A stretch of DNA of 26,244 nucleotides from CAYRWR01 sp964537555 (GCA_964537555.1 CAZIAD010000046.1:1-26244); one strand, 5' to 3'. Numbered from the stretch's first letter, positions 8,294 through 16,204 are shown. Numbers and translations: made by a program. The notes: generated from the sequence alone by a model not told the origin.

Positions 8294-9184
8294 ATGACTC
8301 TCAGTACTAAAGAAAAATCCATGAGACTTTCCGGACTGGAGAGAATGCTCAATAAAAACTCCGTATCTGTATACCTTAAAGAAATAGATAAAATACCCCT
8401 GTTAAACCGGGAAGAAGAGCTGGAGCTGGCTCGCAGGGCCGCAGAGGGAGATAAAGAGGCCATAGAAAAGCTGATCGTTTCCAATCTGAGGTTCGTCGTG
8501 TCTGTTGCTAAAAAATACCAGGGCCATGGTGTGCCCCTCACTGACCTGATCAGTGAAGGAAACCTGGGCCTTATTACCGCTGTATCCAAATTTGATTACA
8601 AGAGGGGCTTCCATTTTATCTCTTATGCAGTATGGTGGATCAAGCAGTCTATCATAAAAGCCCTGTCTGAGAAATCCAGAATGGTAAGACTCCCTATGAA
8701 CCGGGCTAATGAACTGATGCAGATCGGGAAATACATCGATGAGTATTCCAAGAAGAATGGTAAACGGCCCCGTGACGAAAAAATTGCTAAAGACCTCTCC
8801 ATGAACAAGGAAGAGATCAAAAAATTACTGGACATCTCATCCGGGCATTCTTCTCTGGAAGAACTGACCCAGCAGGGAGAACCCGATTTTCTGCAGAAAA
8901 AAAGTATAGATGCTGCCCTGGAATCTACTGATCACCCCGATGAAAGAGCCATGTATTCCAGTCTGCAGAACAGTATTGACCAGCTCCTGCACAGACTCAG
9001 TGACAGAGAGAGAACCATCATTGAGTACCGTTTCGGGCTCAATGGTAAAGAACCCCATTCACTCTCCCGTATCGGAGCTCAGCTGAACCTGACTAAGGAA
9101 AGAATACGGCAGATAGAAAAAAATGCCATGAACCAGATAAGAAATAATAAAGAAGTAGGAGAATTAGCTGTATATCTGAACTAG
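8294..9184 (+). CDS. Group 2-like (RpoS-like) sigma-70 family RNA polymerase sigma factor
   Basis: This 296-residue sigma factor has region 1.2 (VSVYLKEIDKIPLLNREEE), region 2 with LRFVVSVAKKY, DLISEGNLGL and W114-W115 (WWIKQSI, promoter melting), region 3, and region 4 with the helix-turn-helix LSRIGAQLNLTKERIRQIE. It lacks region 1.1 and the large non-conserved insert of housekeeping RpoD. This places it with small group 2 factors such as RpoS. FHFISYAVWW departs from the common KFSTYATWW of RpoD, which also argues against it being the primary factor. It sits alone behind a sigma-54 promoter, so its synthesis is probably switched by RpoN and an activator. Calling it the functional RpoS of this organism is inference. 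Confidence 0.92.
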   Translation: MTLSTKEKSMRLSGLERMLNKNSVSVYLKEIDKIPLLNREEELELARRAAEGDKEAIEKLIVSNLRFVVSVAKKYQGHGVPLTDLISEGNLGLITAVSKFDYKRGFHFISYAVWWIKQSIIKALSEKSRMVRLPMNRANELMQIGKYIDEYSKKNGKRPRDEKIAKDLSMNKEEIKKLLDISSGHSSLEELTQQGEPDFLQKKSIDAALESTDHPDERAMYSSLQNSIDQLLHRLSDRERTIIEYRFGLNGKEPHSLSRIGAQLNLTKERIRQIEKNAMNQIRNNKEVGELAVYLN

Positions 9185-9233
9185 AAAGTCCGATAAAAAG
9201 ACCATGTTGAATTTTCTTATTGTAAAAGAATAC

Positions 9234-9261
9234 TTGCAATGATGAATGCCTAAGGTATAAT
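9234..9261 (+). promoter_or_regulatory. Sigma-70-type promoter of the TPR/HD-GYP operon
   Basis: TTGCAA (9234-9239), a 16-base spacer, then a perfect TATAAT (9256-9261). The predicted leader is about 40 bases. This shows the operon need not be read through from the sigma gene. Confidence 0.65.
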
Positions 9262-9306
9262 AATCATTGTTAGCATCACAATTTCAGCTGAAGGAATTAA
9301 TGAAAC

Positions 9307-10647
9307 ATGGAATTAAATACTTCTAATATTATGATCCTGGTATGGATCTCTGCCGGCATTATCCTGGTCACCGTTGTGATTATCACCATTGTTAAGTTCC
9401 TTAATAAAGACAATACCCTCTCTGCTGTAGAAAAAAGTATCAAAGAGAATAATTACAGCAAAGCCCTGAAACTGGCACAGCAGCACATTAGTACAAACTC
9501 CAGTGATATTGTAAGCCTGAACTATATGGGCCAGATCTATGAGGGATTGAATAATTACAAGTCCGCAATTGATTATTATGAGCGTGCTTCAGTAGCAGCC
9601 GAAAAAGAAGCCATGACCAATGTCAAAATACAGACTCTTATCAAAATAGGCAGTCTGTATAAAAAAATCGATATGCCCAAAGATGCCCTGGGTTACTTTT
9701 CTCTGGTTCTGGATGAACATCCCAAGCATAGTAAAGCCCTCTATGAAGCAGCAGACATATTATATAGATTTAAAAACTATAAAAAAGCAAAGGAATACCT
9801 GGCAACACTGATCAAGATAAAGCCGGATAACCTGAGAGCTCACTTTCTCTATGCCAGGGTCCTGTTCCAGGTGGGTGAGTACCAGTCCTGTTCCAAACAG
9901 CTTTCTGCTCTCATTCCTAACCTGGCACCGGGAGACAGTACCAATGTACAGGCCCGTATGCTCCTGGCTGACAGCTATGTGAAACTCAAACAATACAAAG
10001 CATCCATCAAAGTACTAAATACCTTACTGAACAGCAATGATATATTTGAGACCGTGCTGGTCAAGATCATCAACATCATGATCCTGGACCACAACTATAC
10101 CCAGGCCATAGCTATGGCCAAAAAATATGTGTCCCGGGTGTCAAAAGAAGTACAGCTGGATGTGTATTACCAGATCGCTACCGCTTATTATAAAGAAGGT
10201 GAGATCTATAATGCCATACAGATGTGGCAGCAGGCTCATTCCATAGATTCCCGCTATAAAGACGTCAGCGAGATCCTGAGTCAGTTTAAGATCCTGATCC
10301 AGTATCCCCAGCTCAGATCTCTCTATGATAAAAACAACTCCACATTTGAACAATTTGTGATCAATGCCTTTTCCATAAAAGTGGTAAACCAGGTAGTGCG
10401 TGACCCTCAGTTTATGATCATTACAGGCGGGGATGAGGTGCATATCTTTTACCGGATGCCCAATGCCATCTCCGCATTTGTAATAGAAAATATCGGTAAA
10501 CACCTCCATACCGAGAATTTTAATACCATCAAAGTGTTTTTATATTCTATATTCGGTGCTGACAGCAGTGCCAAAAACCACGTACTATACCGGAAAATGG
10601 AAGAGTTTTCAGGAGAGACTATGATTAATAAGATGAGAAAAGGTTAA
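9307..10647 (+). CDS. Membrane-anchored TPR-repeat protein
   Basis: This is a 446-residue protein. Residues about 9-30 form one hydrophobic membrane anchor, followed by a basic K-F-L-N-K. The rest is a chain of tetratricopeptide helices. Recognisable units include SLNYMGQIYEGLNNYKSAID, KIGSLYKKIDMPKDALGYF, ALYEAADILYRFKNYKKAKE, and another near DVYYQIATAYYKEGEIYNA. The last 110 residues have no TPR pattern and may be a separate domain. The ATG at 9307 follows AAGGAA; the ATG at 9300 hits a stop after eight codons. The HD-GYP gene begins three bases after its stop, so the proteins probably act together, the TPR part serving as a scaffold. The partner is unknown. Confidence 0.88.
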   Translation: MELNTSNIMILVWISAGIILVTVVIITIVKFLNKDNTLSAVEKSIKENNYSKALKLAQQHISTNSSDIVSLNYMGQIYEGLNNYKSAIDYYERASVAAEKEAMTNVKIQTLIKIGSLYKKIDMPKDALGYFSLVLDEHPKHSKALYEAADILYRFKNYKKAKEYLATLIKIKPDNLRAHFLYARVLFQVGEYQSCSKQLSALIPNLAPGDSTNVQARMLLADSYVKLKQYKASIKVLNTLLNSNDIFETVLVKIINIMILDHNYTQAIAMAKKYVSRVSKEVQLDVYYQIATAYYKEGEIYNAIQMWQQAHSIDSRYKDVSEILSQFKILIQYPQLRSLYDKNNSTFEQFVINAFSIKVVNQVVRDPQFMIITGGDEVHIFYRMPNAISAFVIENIGKHLHTENFNTIKVFLYSIFGADSSAKNHVLYRKMEEFSGETMINKMRKG

Positions 10648-10650
10648 TCT

Positions 10651-11991
10651 ATGGCTGCAAGTAATGAATACCGTATCGAACTCTATGTAAACTTTTTATA
10701 CCCCGGCATACTGTTAAAAGGGACCTCCTATACCGATGACGGAGAAAAGATACAGGATGGCGGTGTTGCTTTTACCGAAGAAAAGATAAATGAATTAAAG
10801 AAAAGAAATATCAAGCGTATTTACTATACCAAAAAAATAGAACCTAAAAAACCCCCGCAAAATCCCATGATTTCCGACGAGACCATGGAAAAAGCGATTG
10901 ACATGACTAAAGAAATGGTCAATGCAGTAGAAAAAAAACAAATGATCCCCGAAAAAGCCCTGAATCAGATGGTGGAAGGATTTATCGAAGAGATCAGCCA
11001 GTCTGACGGTACGGTGTTAAACCTGCTGGAACTTAAGGACCTGGATGATTATACCTATACCCACTCTATCAACGTGTGCCTTATTGCCATATTGTTTGCT
11101 AAAAAACTCTCCTACAATGCCAAGGGACTCAAGATCATCGGAGTGGGAGCTCTGCTGCATGATATTGGTAAGATCCTCATTCCACCCGAACTTCTGACCA
11201 AAAAACCCCCTCTTAATCAGGATGAAATAAACATAATCCGAAAGCACTCTATTTTCGGCTATGAATATATTAAGGCCCAGTCATCCTACGGGTCTCTTAT
11301 CCAGAAGATAGTCCTGCTACATCATGAGAGATATAACGGAAAAGGCTACCCTTTTGGGATCCGGGGAGAAGAGGTGGGAGAGATCGCCCAGATCATCGGG
11401 ATAGCAGACACATTTGATTCTATCACTTCAGAGAGTGCCTATAAACAAGCCCGTCCCTACTGGTATGCCCTCATAGATATCTACAAGTCCAGTGGCAAGT
11501 CCTTTGCACCCCGTATTGCCCGTAGTTTTGTACAGGAAATGCCCCGCTTTTTAACCGAAGAAGAGATCTTTGCCAAAGAGAGTTTTGTAGTGCTCAATTC
11601 CGGAGAAGTGGGCCAGGTCATAGATTACCGATTTCCCCAGACCCTGAAGCCGGTAGTCAATGTACTCATCAATGCCAAAAAAGAGATCGTCCGTTACCCT
11701 ATCCCCATCGACCTGCACTTTGATGACACCCGTTTTATAGAAAGTGTCCTGGAGGACGAGGGAATCATTAAAAAGATGAATGAAATATTAAAAAAATTCA
11801 ATAAAAAATCCGGCAATGAAGCGGCTGTGGAAGCGGAAGGTATGATTGAAGAAGGCTCCGCAATTCTGTCAGGTGACGTGAGTCCCTCGGCTGTCCAGGA
11901 CGCGCCCTCCATCCCTGAAAATGTCATAGAAAATACCGAGGTAGAAGTAGATAAAGACCTGTTTGAGGATAGCGAATCCTCTTTAAAATAA
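10651..11991 (+). CDS. HD-GYP domain cyclic-di-GMP phosphodiesterase
   Basis: This is a 446-residue protein. The N-terminal 65 residues (LYPGILLKGTSYTDDGEKI...) resemble the short domain that often precedes HD-GYP. The catalytic domain spans about 115-290. The HD pair is H170-D171 in LLHDIGK, H224-H225-E226 are in LHHERYNGKGYP, and the GYP triad is G232-Y233-P234. The metal-binding and signature residues are thus complete and an active enzyme hydrolysing c-di-GMP is expected. Residues about 300-360 form a small strand-rich domain found after HD-GYP in similar proteins. The acidic tail after about 390 looks disordered. No membrane segment is seen. It is co-transcribed with the upstream TPR protein (3-base gap) and the downstream esterase (10-base gap). 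Family knowledge supports the reaction; the pathway controlled is unknown. Confidence 0.93.
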   Translation: MAASNEYRIELYVNFLYPGILLKGTSYTDDGEKIQDGGVAFTEEKINELKKRNIKRIYYTKKIEPKKPPQNPMISDETMEKAIDMTKEMVNAVEKKQMIPEKALNQMVEGFIEEISQSDGTVLNLLELKDLDDYTYTHSINVCLIAILFAKKLSYNAKGLKIIGVGALLHDIGKILIPPELLTKKPPLNQDEINIIRKHSIFGYEYIKAQSSYGSLIQKIVLLHHERYNGKGYPFGIRGEEVGEIAQIIGIADTFDSITSESAYKQARPYWYALIDIYKSSGKSFAPRIARSFVQEMPRFLTEEEIFAKESFVVLNSGEVGQVIDYRFPQTLKPVVNVLINAKKEIVRYPIPIDLHFDDTRFIESVLEDEGIIKKMNEILKKFNKKSGNEAAVEAEGMIEEGSAILSGDVSPSAVQDAPSIPENVIENTEVEVDKDLFEDSESSLK

Positions 11992-12001
11992 GGGGTGTAC
12001 C

Positions 12002-13393
12002 ATGAAAAGACTGATATTGATATTGTCGATGCTGTTTCTGCAGAGTACTTTTTTTGGCTATGAGATAGTCTATCAGAAATTATCTACTAAGACATGGAAG
12101 AGCAATTATCTCAAATTCAACCCTCCCGTGACTATCCTGTTACCGGCTGATTACCAGACTTCAGGGAAAACCTACCCCGTGATCTATGCTTTTGACGGAC
12201 AGAACCTGTTCGAGGCCAAGAACTCTTTTGCCGGAGAATGGAAGGTGGACGAGACCCTGATCCGTCTGACCGAACAGGGCCTTATCCCGGAAGTGATAGT
12301 AGTGGGTATACACAATACCGCCAACCGTATGAATGACTATACTCCCAGTAGAGCTACCACCAAGGCTTACGGTACATTCGGAGGGGAACTCACCAATACA
12401 GAGAAATTTATTCTCAACGAGTTAAAACCCTATATCGAAAAAAATTATCCCGCATCACCCCAGCGGAAACATAACTTTATCATGGGCTCCTCTCTGGGAG
12501 GTCTATCTTCCTTTTATATTATAAACCGTAATCCCACTGTATTTCAGGGTGCTGCCTGCCTCTCCTCCTCATTCTGGTGGGATGACAAAGTCGTCCTCAA
12601 AGATATGCTGAAATGGAACCCGCCCTCTGATGTTAAGATCTATCTGGATATGGGCTGGTATGAAGGGGGGCTCGAAGAAACAGTAGCCGATAATCGTGAG
12701 GTCTACTTCCTGCTCAGAAAAAAAGGCCTGCAGGATATAAAGAACCTGTATTTATATGAAGATCCCAAAGGCAGTCATAGTGAACAGAGCTGGTCCAGCC
12801 GGCTGTATATCCCCATGCTATTCCTGCTGGGCACAAAAGAAAGCAAAGCTCTCAGCCTATCCTCCAGCCTGGGCAGTGAGCTCCTCATACAGGGCCAGGC
12901 CTGCGATCTCTTAACTGAAGTAGAGCTGGAACATAAAATGAAGCTGACCCTGATAGCCCCGGAAGTGAGTATCTCCCCTGCGAAAAATATGAGCTGGTCT
13001 GAGGGCAAGCTGATGCCCCTGCTGCCCGGCCCTGTCACCCTCACATTAAAACATCAGGGCCTGTCTGTAGAAAAAGACCTGTACATCTATCCGGATACCA
13101 AAGGTATGATGCACCGTCAGATCGAACTGGATTCCAAACTGGTCAGCAAAGGCCCTCTATTGGAAGTCATAAGCTGGAATAAAACGGAAACCAATTTCAC
13201 ACTACAGCCCAGCCTGATCTCTGCAGATAAGATCATTTTTAGACTGAGCTATCCCCAGGGGACCAGCCTAAAAGTCCAGATCATTGATGAAAACCACAAA
13301 AGAGCTCATTCCTCCACGGGAAAAGTGATCTCACGGAATATTAAATTTACAGAGAATCGCCTCACAGTCATTAAGATAAGCAGCTGGAAATGA
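12002..13393 (+). CDS. Secreted alpha/beta-hydrolase, putative esterase (esterase D/IroE-like)
   Basis: This is a 463-residue protein with an N-terminal signal peptide (hydrophobic 4-18, likely cleavage after FFG). The catalytic domain spans about 20-280. YAFDGQNLFE is typical of the putative-esterase family. The nucleophile elbow GSSLGG places the catalytic serine at S164. A histidine in GSHSEQSW (H259) is the likely third triad member, and the acid may lie in LDMGWYEGG. The C-terminal 180 residues are strand-rich without a recognised domain and could bind a substrate. The stop of the HD-GYP gene lies inside its Shine-Dalgarno region (TAAGGGGTG), so it is the last gene of the operon. The substrate could be an acylated sugar, peptide or siderophore ester; this is not decidable from sequence. 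Confidence 0.87.
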   Translation: MKRLILILSMLFLQSTFFGYEIVYQKLSTKTWKSNYLKFNPPVTILLPADYQTSGKTYPVIYAFDGQNLFEAKNSFAGEWKVDETLIRLTEQGLIPEVIVVGIHNTANRMNDYTPSRATTKAYGTFGGELTNTEKFILNELKPYIEKNYPASPQRKHNFIMGSSLGGLSSFYIINRNPTVFQGAACLSSSFWWDDKVVLKDMLKWNPPSDVKIYLDMGWYEGGLEETVADNREVYFLLRKKGLQDIKNLYLYEDPKGSHSEQSWSSRLYIPMLFLLGTKESKALSLSSSLGSELLIQGQACDLLTEVELEHKMKLTLIAPEVSISPAKNMSWSEGKLMPLLPGPVTLTLKHQGLSVEKDLYIYPDTKGMMHRQIELDSKLVSKGPLLEVISWNKTETNFTLQPSLISADKIIFRLSYPQGTSLKVQIIDENHKRAHSSTGKVISRNIKFTENRLTVIKISSWK

Positions 13394-14053
13394 CTAGGCC
13401 TGGATAGAGCGGATAAAGTACCTCAGAATCCGGGCAGTGAGGCCCCAGATCGTGGCCTCATCTGTATGATAGAAATATACATCCATGCGCTGATGCCCCC
13501 AGGGTTTATGATAGCGGGGGGGCAAATCCAGATCCTCTACCGGCAGGAGGACCTCTTCCCGCCCTTCTTTATCTGTTATCTTATGGGAAATGTGACTGGC
13601 TACCTGATAGACAGCCGGATCCTGATCCAAAAAATACTGCAGGGGCAGTGAGAATAGACGCTCCACCTCTTCATTAAAATGAATATCCTGTAGATTATCT
13701 TTGTGAATCACAGCCACATAGATATCCACCAGCATGCCCCGCATAGCCGGCTCCCGTCCCAGGGCTCCCAGTATCTCTACTTCTGACTCTTCCAGGCCCA
13801 GCTCCTCACAGGTCTCCCGTACCGCAGTACGCTCCCCCTCTCCCCCGTCCGCCTCCTCCATCATGCCACCCGGAAAGGAGATCTCCCCTCCCTGAGCGAT
13901 ATGAGCGGCCCGTTTTTCGAAAAGTATATGCCACTCCCCGTCTAACTTTATGAGGGGTATAGTGACAGCCGTACGCCTGTAGTCCTCCAGTCCCAGCAGG
14001 GGGAGTTCATTGCCATAGTGGCGGATATTGCGGGTGATGTCTGATAGTTTCAT
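13394..14053 (-). CDS. Nudix hydrolase, CoA-pyrophosphatase-like
   Basis: This is a 219-residue protein. LFEKRAAHIAQGGEISFPGG (F60-G63) matches the UPF0035-type motif that marks CoA and ADP-ribose pyrophosphatases such as NudL. The Nudix helix ends in RETCEELGL with R79, E80, E83 and E84. The spacing between the GG and RE parts is about one residue longer than in NudL, so the Nudix box is slightly non-canonical. The likely reaction is cleavage of CoA to phosphopantetheine and 3',5'-ADP. The start ATG 14053 has GGAG close by. Its stop codon directly abuts the stop of the convergent esterase gene, leaving no room for a terminator. It has a strong promoter of its own. Confidence 0.88.
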   Translation of the reverse strand: MKLSDITRNIRHYGNELPLLGLEDYRRTAVTIPLIKLDGEWHILFEKRAAHIAQGGEISFPGGMMEEADGGEGERTAVRETCEELGLEESEVEILGALGREPAMRGMLVDIYVAVIHKDNLQDIHFNEEVERLFSLPLQYFLDQDPAVYQVASHISHKITDKEGREEVLLPVEDLDLPPRYHKPWGHQRMDVYFYHTDEATIWGLTARILRYFIRSIQA

Positions 14054-14363
14054 ATTAGCTCCGGGGATAATATAGCAAACATGGGGGCGCCTGTCAATGA
14101 ATGTGCTGCCAGGGATTCCTGATTGCTATCCTGCAGAAATTCTACCCCTTCATCACATAGCTTTTGTTTGATCTGGCGAATATCCTAAAAGGGATCAGTA
14201 TTCTCACTTTTTGCATTCCAGTCGGCTTGAAAGTGAGGATGTTTTTGTCAAACATACCCTGGAACAGGCCGATTACCCTTGTGTCATTTTCAAGATCAAC
14301 CAGTTCTAAATTATATCTCCTGCCATCTGCTAAAATCTTTGCTGTTGATAAAACTGCAGAGAT
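14053..14363 (-). pseudogene. Decayed VOC (glyoxalase/bleomycin-resistance) family gene
   Basis: Reading leftward, one frame (14363-14224) gives RVIGLFQGMFDKNILTFKP. After a one-base shift near 14223 the sense continues as DWNAKSENTDPF, a TAG stop (14187-14185), then DIRQIKQKLCDEGVEF. Together these follow the family pattern IGLFQGMF.KNILTFNPGW....F.DIR.IQKQLK..G that I recall from VOC proteins. No start codon or N-terminal strand is seen upstream (an in-frame TAG at 14366-14364). The usual C-terminal DPDGNPI is missing, because the frame runs into the Nudix promoter and start. The remnant thus carries at least a frameshift, a nonsense codon and loss of both ends. The family name rests on recall, not a search. 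An 83-codon reading frame on the plus strand here is taken as antisense. Confidence 0.6.
14069..14097 (-). promoter_or_regulatory. Strong sigma-70 promoter of the Nudix gene with a very short leader
   Basis: On the minus strand a perfect TTGACA (14097-14092) is 17 bases from TATATT (14074-14069). The expected transcription start is only about nine bases before the start codon, so the ribosome binding site is at the extreme 5' end of the transcript. Confidence 0.75.
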
Positions 14364-14446
14364 CTATGGATATCTTATACGGCCAGAATTACTGAAAAAG
14401 CTCCCGATTTGCTAGTTTTTCTCCGTTTAATATGATCCAGAGTAGA

Positions 14447-14878
14447 TTATGTGACATCGATCTGGATATCGATAATGACTCCATTTCGTATACTAACCAG
14501 AGTCCTGGTCACATAGGCATCATTCGTTATTCCGTTATAATACCCGTATGCCAGTATCACTGATGGTTTCTCAATATGAAAAAAAACATAATAATCCCCA
14601 TCAGGCAGGGTGCCTATATCCACGGTATAAGCCAGGCTAGTGCCATTTCCCCAGGATAGATCAAAAGTCATAAGAGAAGTATCGTTGTTATATTGGTTGT
14701 CATCATCAATGCCCAGAGTCCCGGTCAGACCGGTAAAATTAGTGACATCGGTAGGATTACCTATATAACTTATTGTCCCGCTTATAGTACGTGAATCATC
14801 TACTACTTCAGGAGTGCAGGAGAGAATCACCACTGCCAGTATTAATCCAAATATAAAAACTGAAAAAAACTTTTTCAA
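14447..14878 (-). CDS. Small lipoprotein of unknown function
   Basis: This is a 143-residue protein. The hydrophobic signal ends in VILSC, giving C21 as the lipidation site. The mature part is rich in Asn, Thr and Gly and predicted to be all strand, like a small beta-sandwich: ISGTISYIGNPTDVTNFTG, then YTVDIGTLPDGDYYVFFHIEKP, where GDYYV resembles the middle of carboxypeptidase-regulatory-like folds. The start is TTG at 14878, chosen because AGGAGA precedes it at normal spacing and the signal peptide begins there. It is monocistronic as far as can be seen. No terminator with a U-tract was found downstream. Confidence 0.78.
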   Translation of the reverse strand: MKKFFSVFIFGLILAVVILSCTPEVVDDSRTISGTISYIGNPTDVTNFTGLTGTLGIDDDNQYNNDTSLMTFDLSWGNGTSLAYTVDIGTLPDGDYYVFFHIEKPSVILAYGYYNGITNDAYVTRTLVSIRNGVIIDIQIDVT

Positions 14879-15244
14879 AACTATCTCCTATATTCATTAT
14901 TCTCTATTCGTTATTATAGAAACATATACATAGAATTGCAATAAACCTTCCAGCATTACTTAATTTCACAGACCATTCGCTATAATTACACAATATATTG
15001 GAAAGAATATCTTTTATGGTTGTTTCATTTTAGCTAACGCATAGGAATAACTGGAGTTTATTCTTTTTTTTGTGAAAACACCAGGTATAGAAGGTAATGT
15101 CAGATATCAGGACTTAACTATCAGATCAAGCACAGGGGCTAACTTGGGAATAAAAAATCATTTGGTATACCTAATATCTTTTGCATTTTTAGTATACCAT
15201 CAATCTGGCTGGCCGTTAAGAGGAATGCACCGTCAACATCCTTC
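14879..15244. other. AT-rich intergenic stretch without a supported gene
   Basis: This stretch lies upstream of the minus-strand lipoprotein gene and downstream of trmB. It holds an imperfect inverted repeat at 15163-15199. A 63-codon plus-strand frame (15072-15263) lacks a ribosome binding site and runs into the end of trmB. On the minus strand a start-less open stretch next to trmB reads QIDGILKMQKILGIPNDF. It looks protein-like, but I cannot assign it; it could be another gene remnant. I saw no tRNA and no convincing promoter. Confidence 0.5.
15163..15199. repeat. Inverted repeat TGGTATAC / GTATACCA
   Basis: Two perfect eight-base arms (15163-15170 and 15192-15199) are separated by 21 bases. 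With one mismatch the symmetry extends a further three bases inward (TAA/TTA). The loop is too long for a stable short hairpin and there is no U-tract, so a protein-binding or remnant role is more likely than termination. Confidence 0.5.
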
Positions 15245-15856
15245 CTACAGATTCACCTTCTGAAAGCTGATATAGTTGATAGGCCGTAGAGGGCTCATCT
15301 TGGCATAAAACAGAGTGGGAAAGCTTGCATAGATGTTCTGGAGATAGGGCTGATCATAGTTGTTTTTATAGAGGGGAAAGTCCACCATGGTGCGGGCCAC
15401 GTACTGAGCATACTCCTCCACATCGGTGACAAAGTTTAACAGGCCCTGGGGCTTGAGGACCCGGTGGATCTGGATCAGAAAAGAGGGCCGGAGGATACGG
15501 TTCTTCCACTGGGACTTTTTGAGCCAGGGGTCGGGAAAGTTGATGTGGATCTCATCGACCGATTGGGCCGGAAAGAGCTGTTTCAGGGCATCTTCCCCTT
15601 TGGAATTGATGACCCGGAAGTGTTCCAGGCCCCGCTTCATGAGGCGCTGAGAAGTCTTGCCTACCCGTTTCCGCGATATTTCCACCCCGATGAACAGGGT
15701 GTCAGGCTCTTTGGGCATCCACTCTATCATCCAGTCGCCATGGCCGCAGCCCATATCGATGAGCACCTTGCGTCCCTTTAACTGGGAATCAAATTCGACA
15801 TTATCCAGCTCGATCTCGTTGGCAATATTGCTGAGGTATTGGGAGGCGCGTCTCAT
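15245..15856 (-). CDS. trmB: tRNA (guanine-N7-)-methyltransferase
   Basis: This is a 203-residue enzyme that methylates G46 in the variable loop of tRNAs using S-adenosylmethionine. The SAM-binding loop is DMGCGHGDW (G36-G40). An acidic residue after the second strand sits in GVEISRKRV. The family signature is INFPDPWLKK with P108-D109-P110-W111. The residues after it read SQWKNRI, where many homologues have HxKRR, a mild deviation. The length fits the family. The ATG overlaps the gatC stop as TGATG, so translation is coupled. The only Shine-Dalgarno-like AAGGTG is about ten bases away, inside gatC. Confidence 0.95.
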   Translation of the reverse strand: MRRASQYLSNIANEIELDNVEFDSQLKGRKVLIDMGCGHGDWMIEWMPKEPDTLFIGVEISRKRVGKTSQRLMKRGLEHFRVINSKGEDALKQLFPAQSVDEIHINFPDPWLKKSQWKNRILRPSFLIQIHRVLKPQGLLNFVTDVEEYAQYVARTMVDFPLYKNNYDQPYLQNIYASFPTLFYAKMSPLRPINYISFQKVNL

Positions 15857-16149
15857 CAGTGATCGATCACCTTAGGCACTACGATGCTGTTCTCCATGAA
15901 CTGAGGGGCTACTGCTTCGATCTCTTCTATGGTCAGAGAGGGCTGTACCACATCGGGACGGGTCACATTCTGTTTTTCTACGGCATGGGTAGTAGGAGCC
16001 ACATCGTCGGTATTCAGCTCGGCTATCTGCTCGACCAGGCCCACGATCTTGTTAAAACTCCCGGCAAATACCTGCTTTTCCTCTTCACTGAACTGTAGCT
16101 TGGCCAGCCTGGCGGTCTTTTCCACGTCCTGAATAGTGATATGAGACAT
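15856..16149 (-). CDS. gatC: Aspartyl/glutamyl-tRNA amidotransferase subunit C
   Basis: This 97-residue small subunit stabilises the GatCAB complex, which converts Glu-tRNA(Gln) and Asp-tRNA(Asn) to the amidated forms. The N-terminus ITIQDVEKTARLAKLQFSEEE and the centre IVGLVEQIAELNTDDVAPTTHAV followed by TRPDVV are characteristic. AAGGGAGGA precedes the ATG at 16149. gatA and gatB do not adjoin it; instead trmB overlaps it, making a two-gene tRNA-related operon. Confidence 0.95.
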   Translation of the reverse strand: MSHITIQDVEKTARLAKLQFSEEEKQVFAGSFNKIVGLVEQIAELNTDDVAPTTHAVEKQNVTRPDVVQPSLTIEEIEAVAPQFMENSIVVPKVIDH

Positions 16150-16175
16150 CGCTTCCTCCCTTTTAGAGACAGGAT

Positions 16176-16204
16176 ATTATAGCAAAGAACAGCATTTTTG
16201 CCAA
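16176..16204 (-). promoter_or_regulatory. Sigma-70 promoter of gatC-trmB
   Basis: On the minus strand TTGGCA (16204-16199) is 17 bases from a perfect TATAAT (16181-16176). The predicted leader of about 20 bases contains AAGGGAGGA. Confidence 0.75.

Noticed and set aside
14164..14415. An 83-codon plus-strand frame
   Set aside because: It has no ribosome binding site and is the antisense of the VOC remnant, which gives family-like sequence on the minus strand.
15072..15263. A 63-codon plus-strand frame
   Set aside because: It begins at GTG with no ribosome binding site, contains an inverted repeat and overlaps the end of trmB.
15859..15870. Perfect palindrome GTGATCGATCAC at the gatC/trmB junction
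   Set aside because: It lies in coding sequence (the end of gatC) and is readily explained by the codons for VIDH. No function is suggested.
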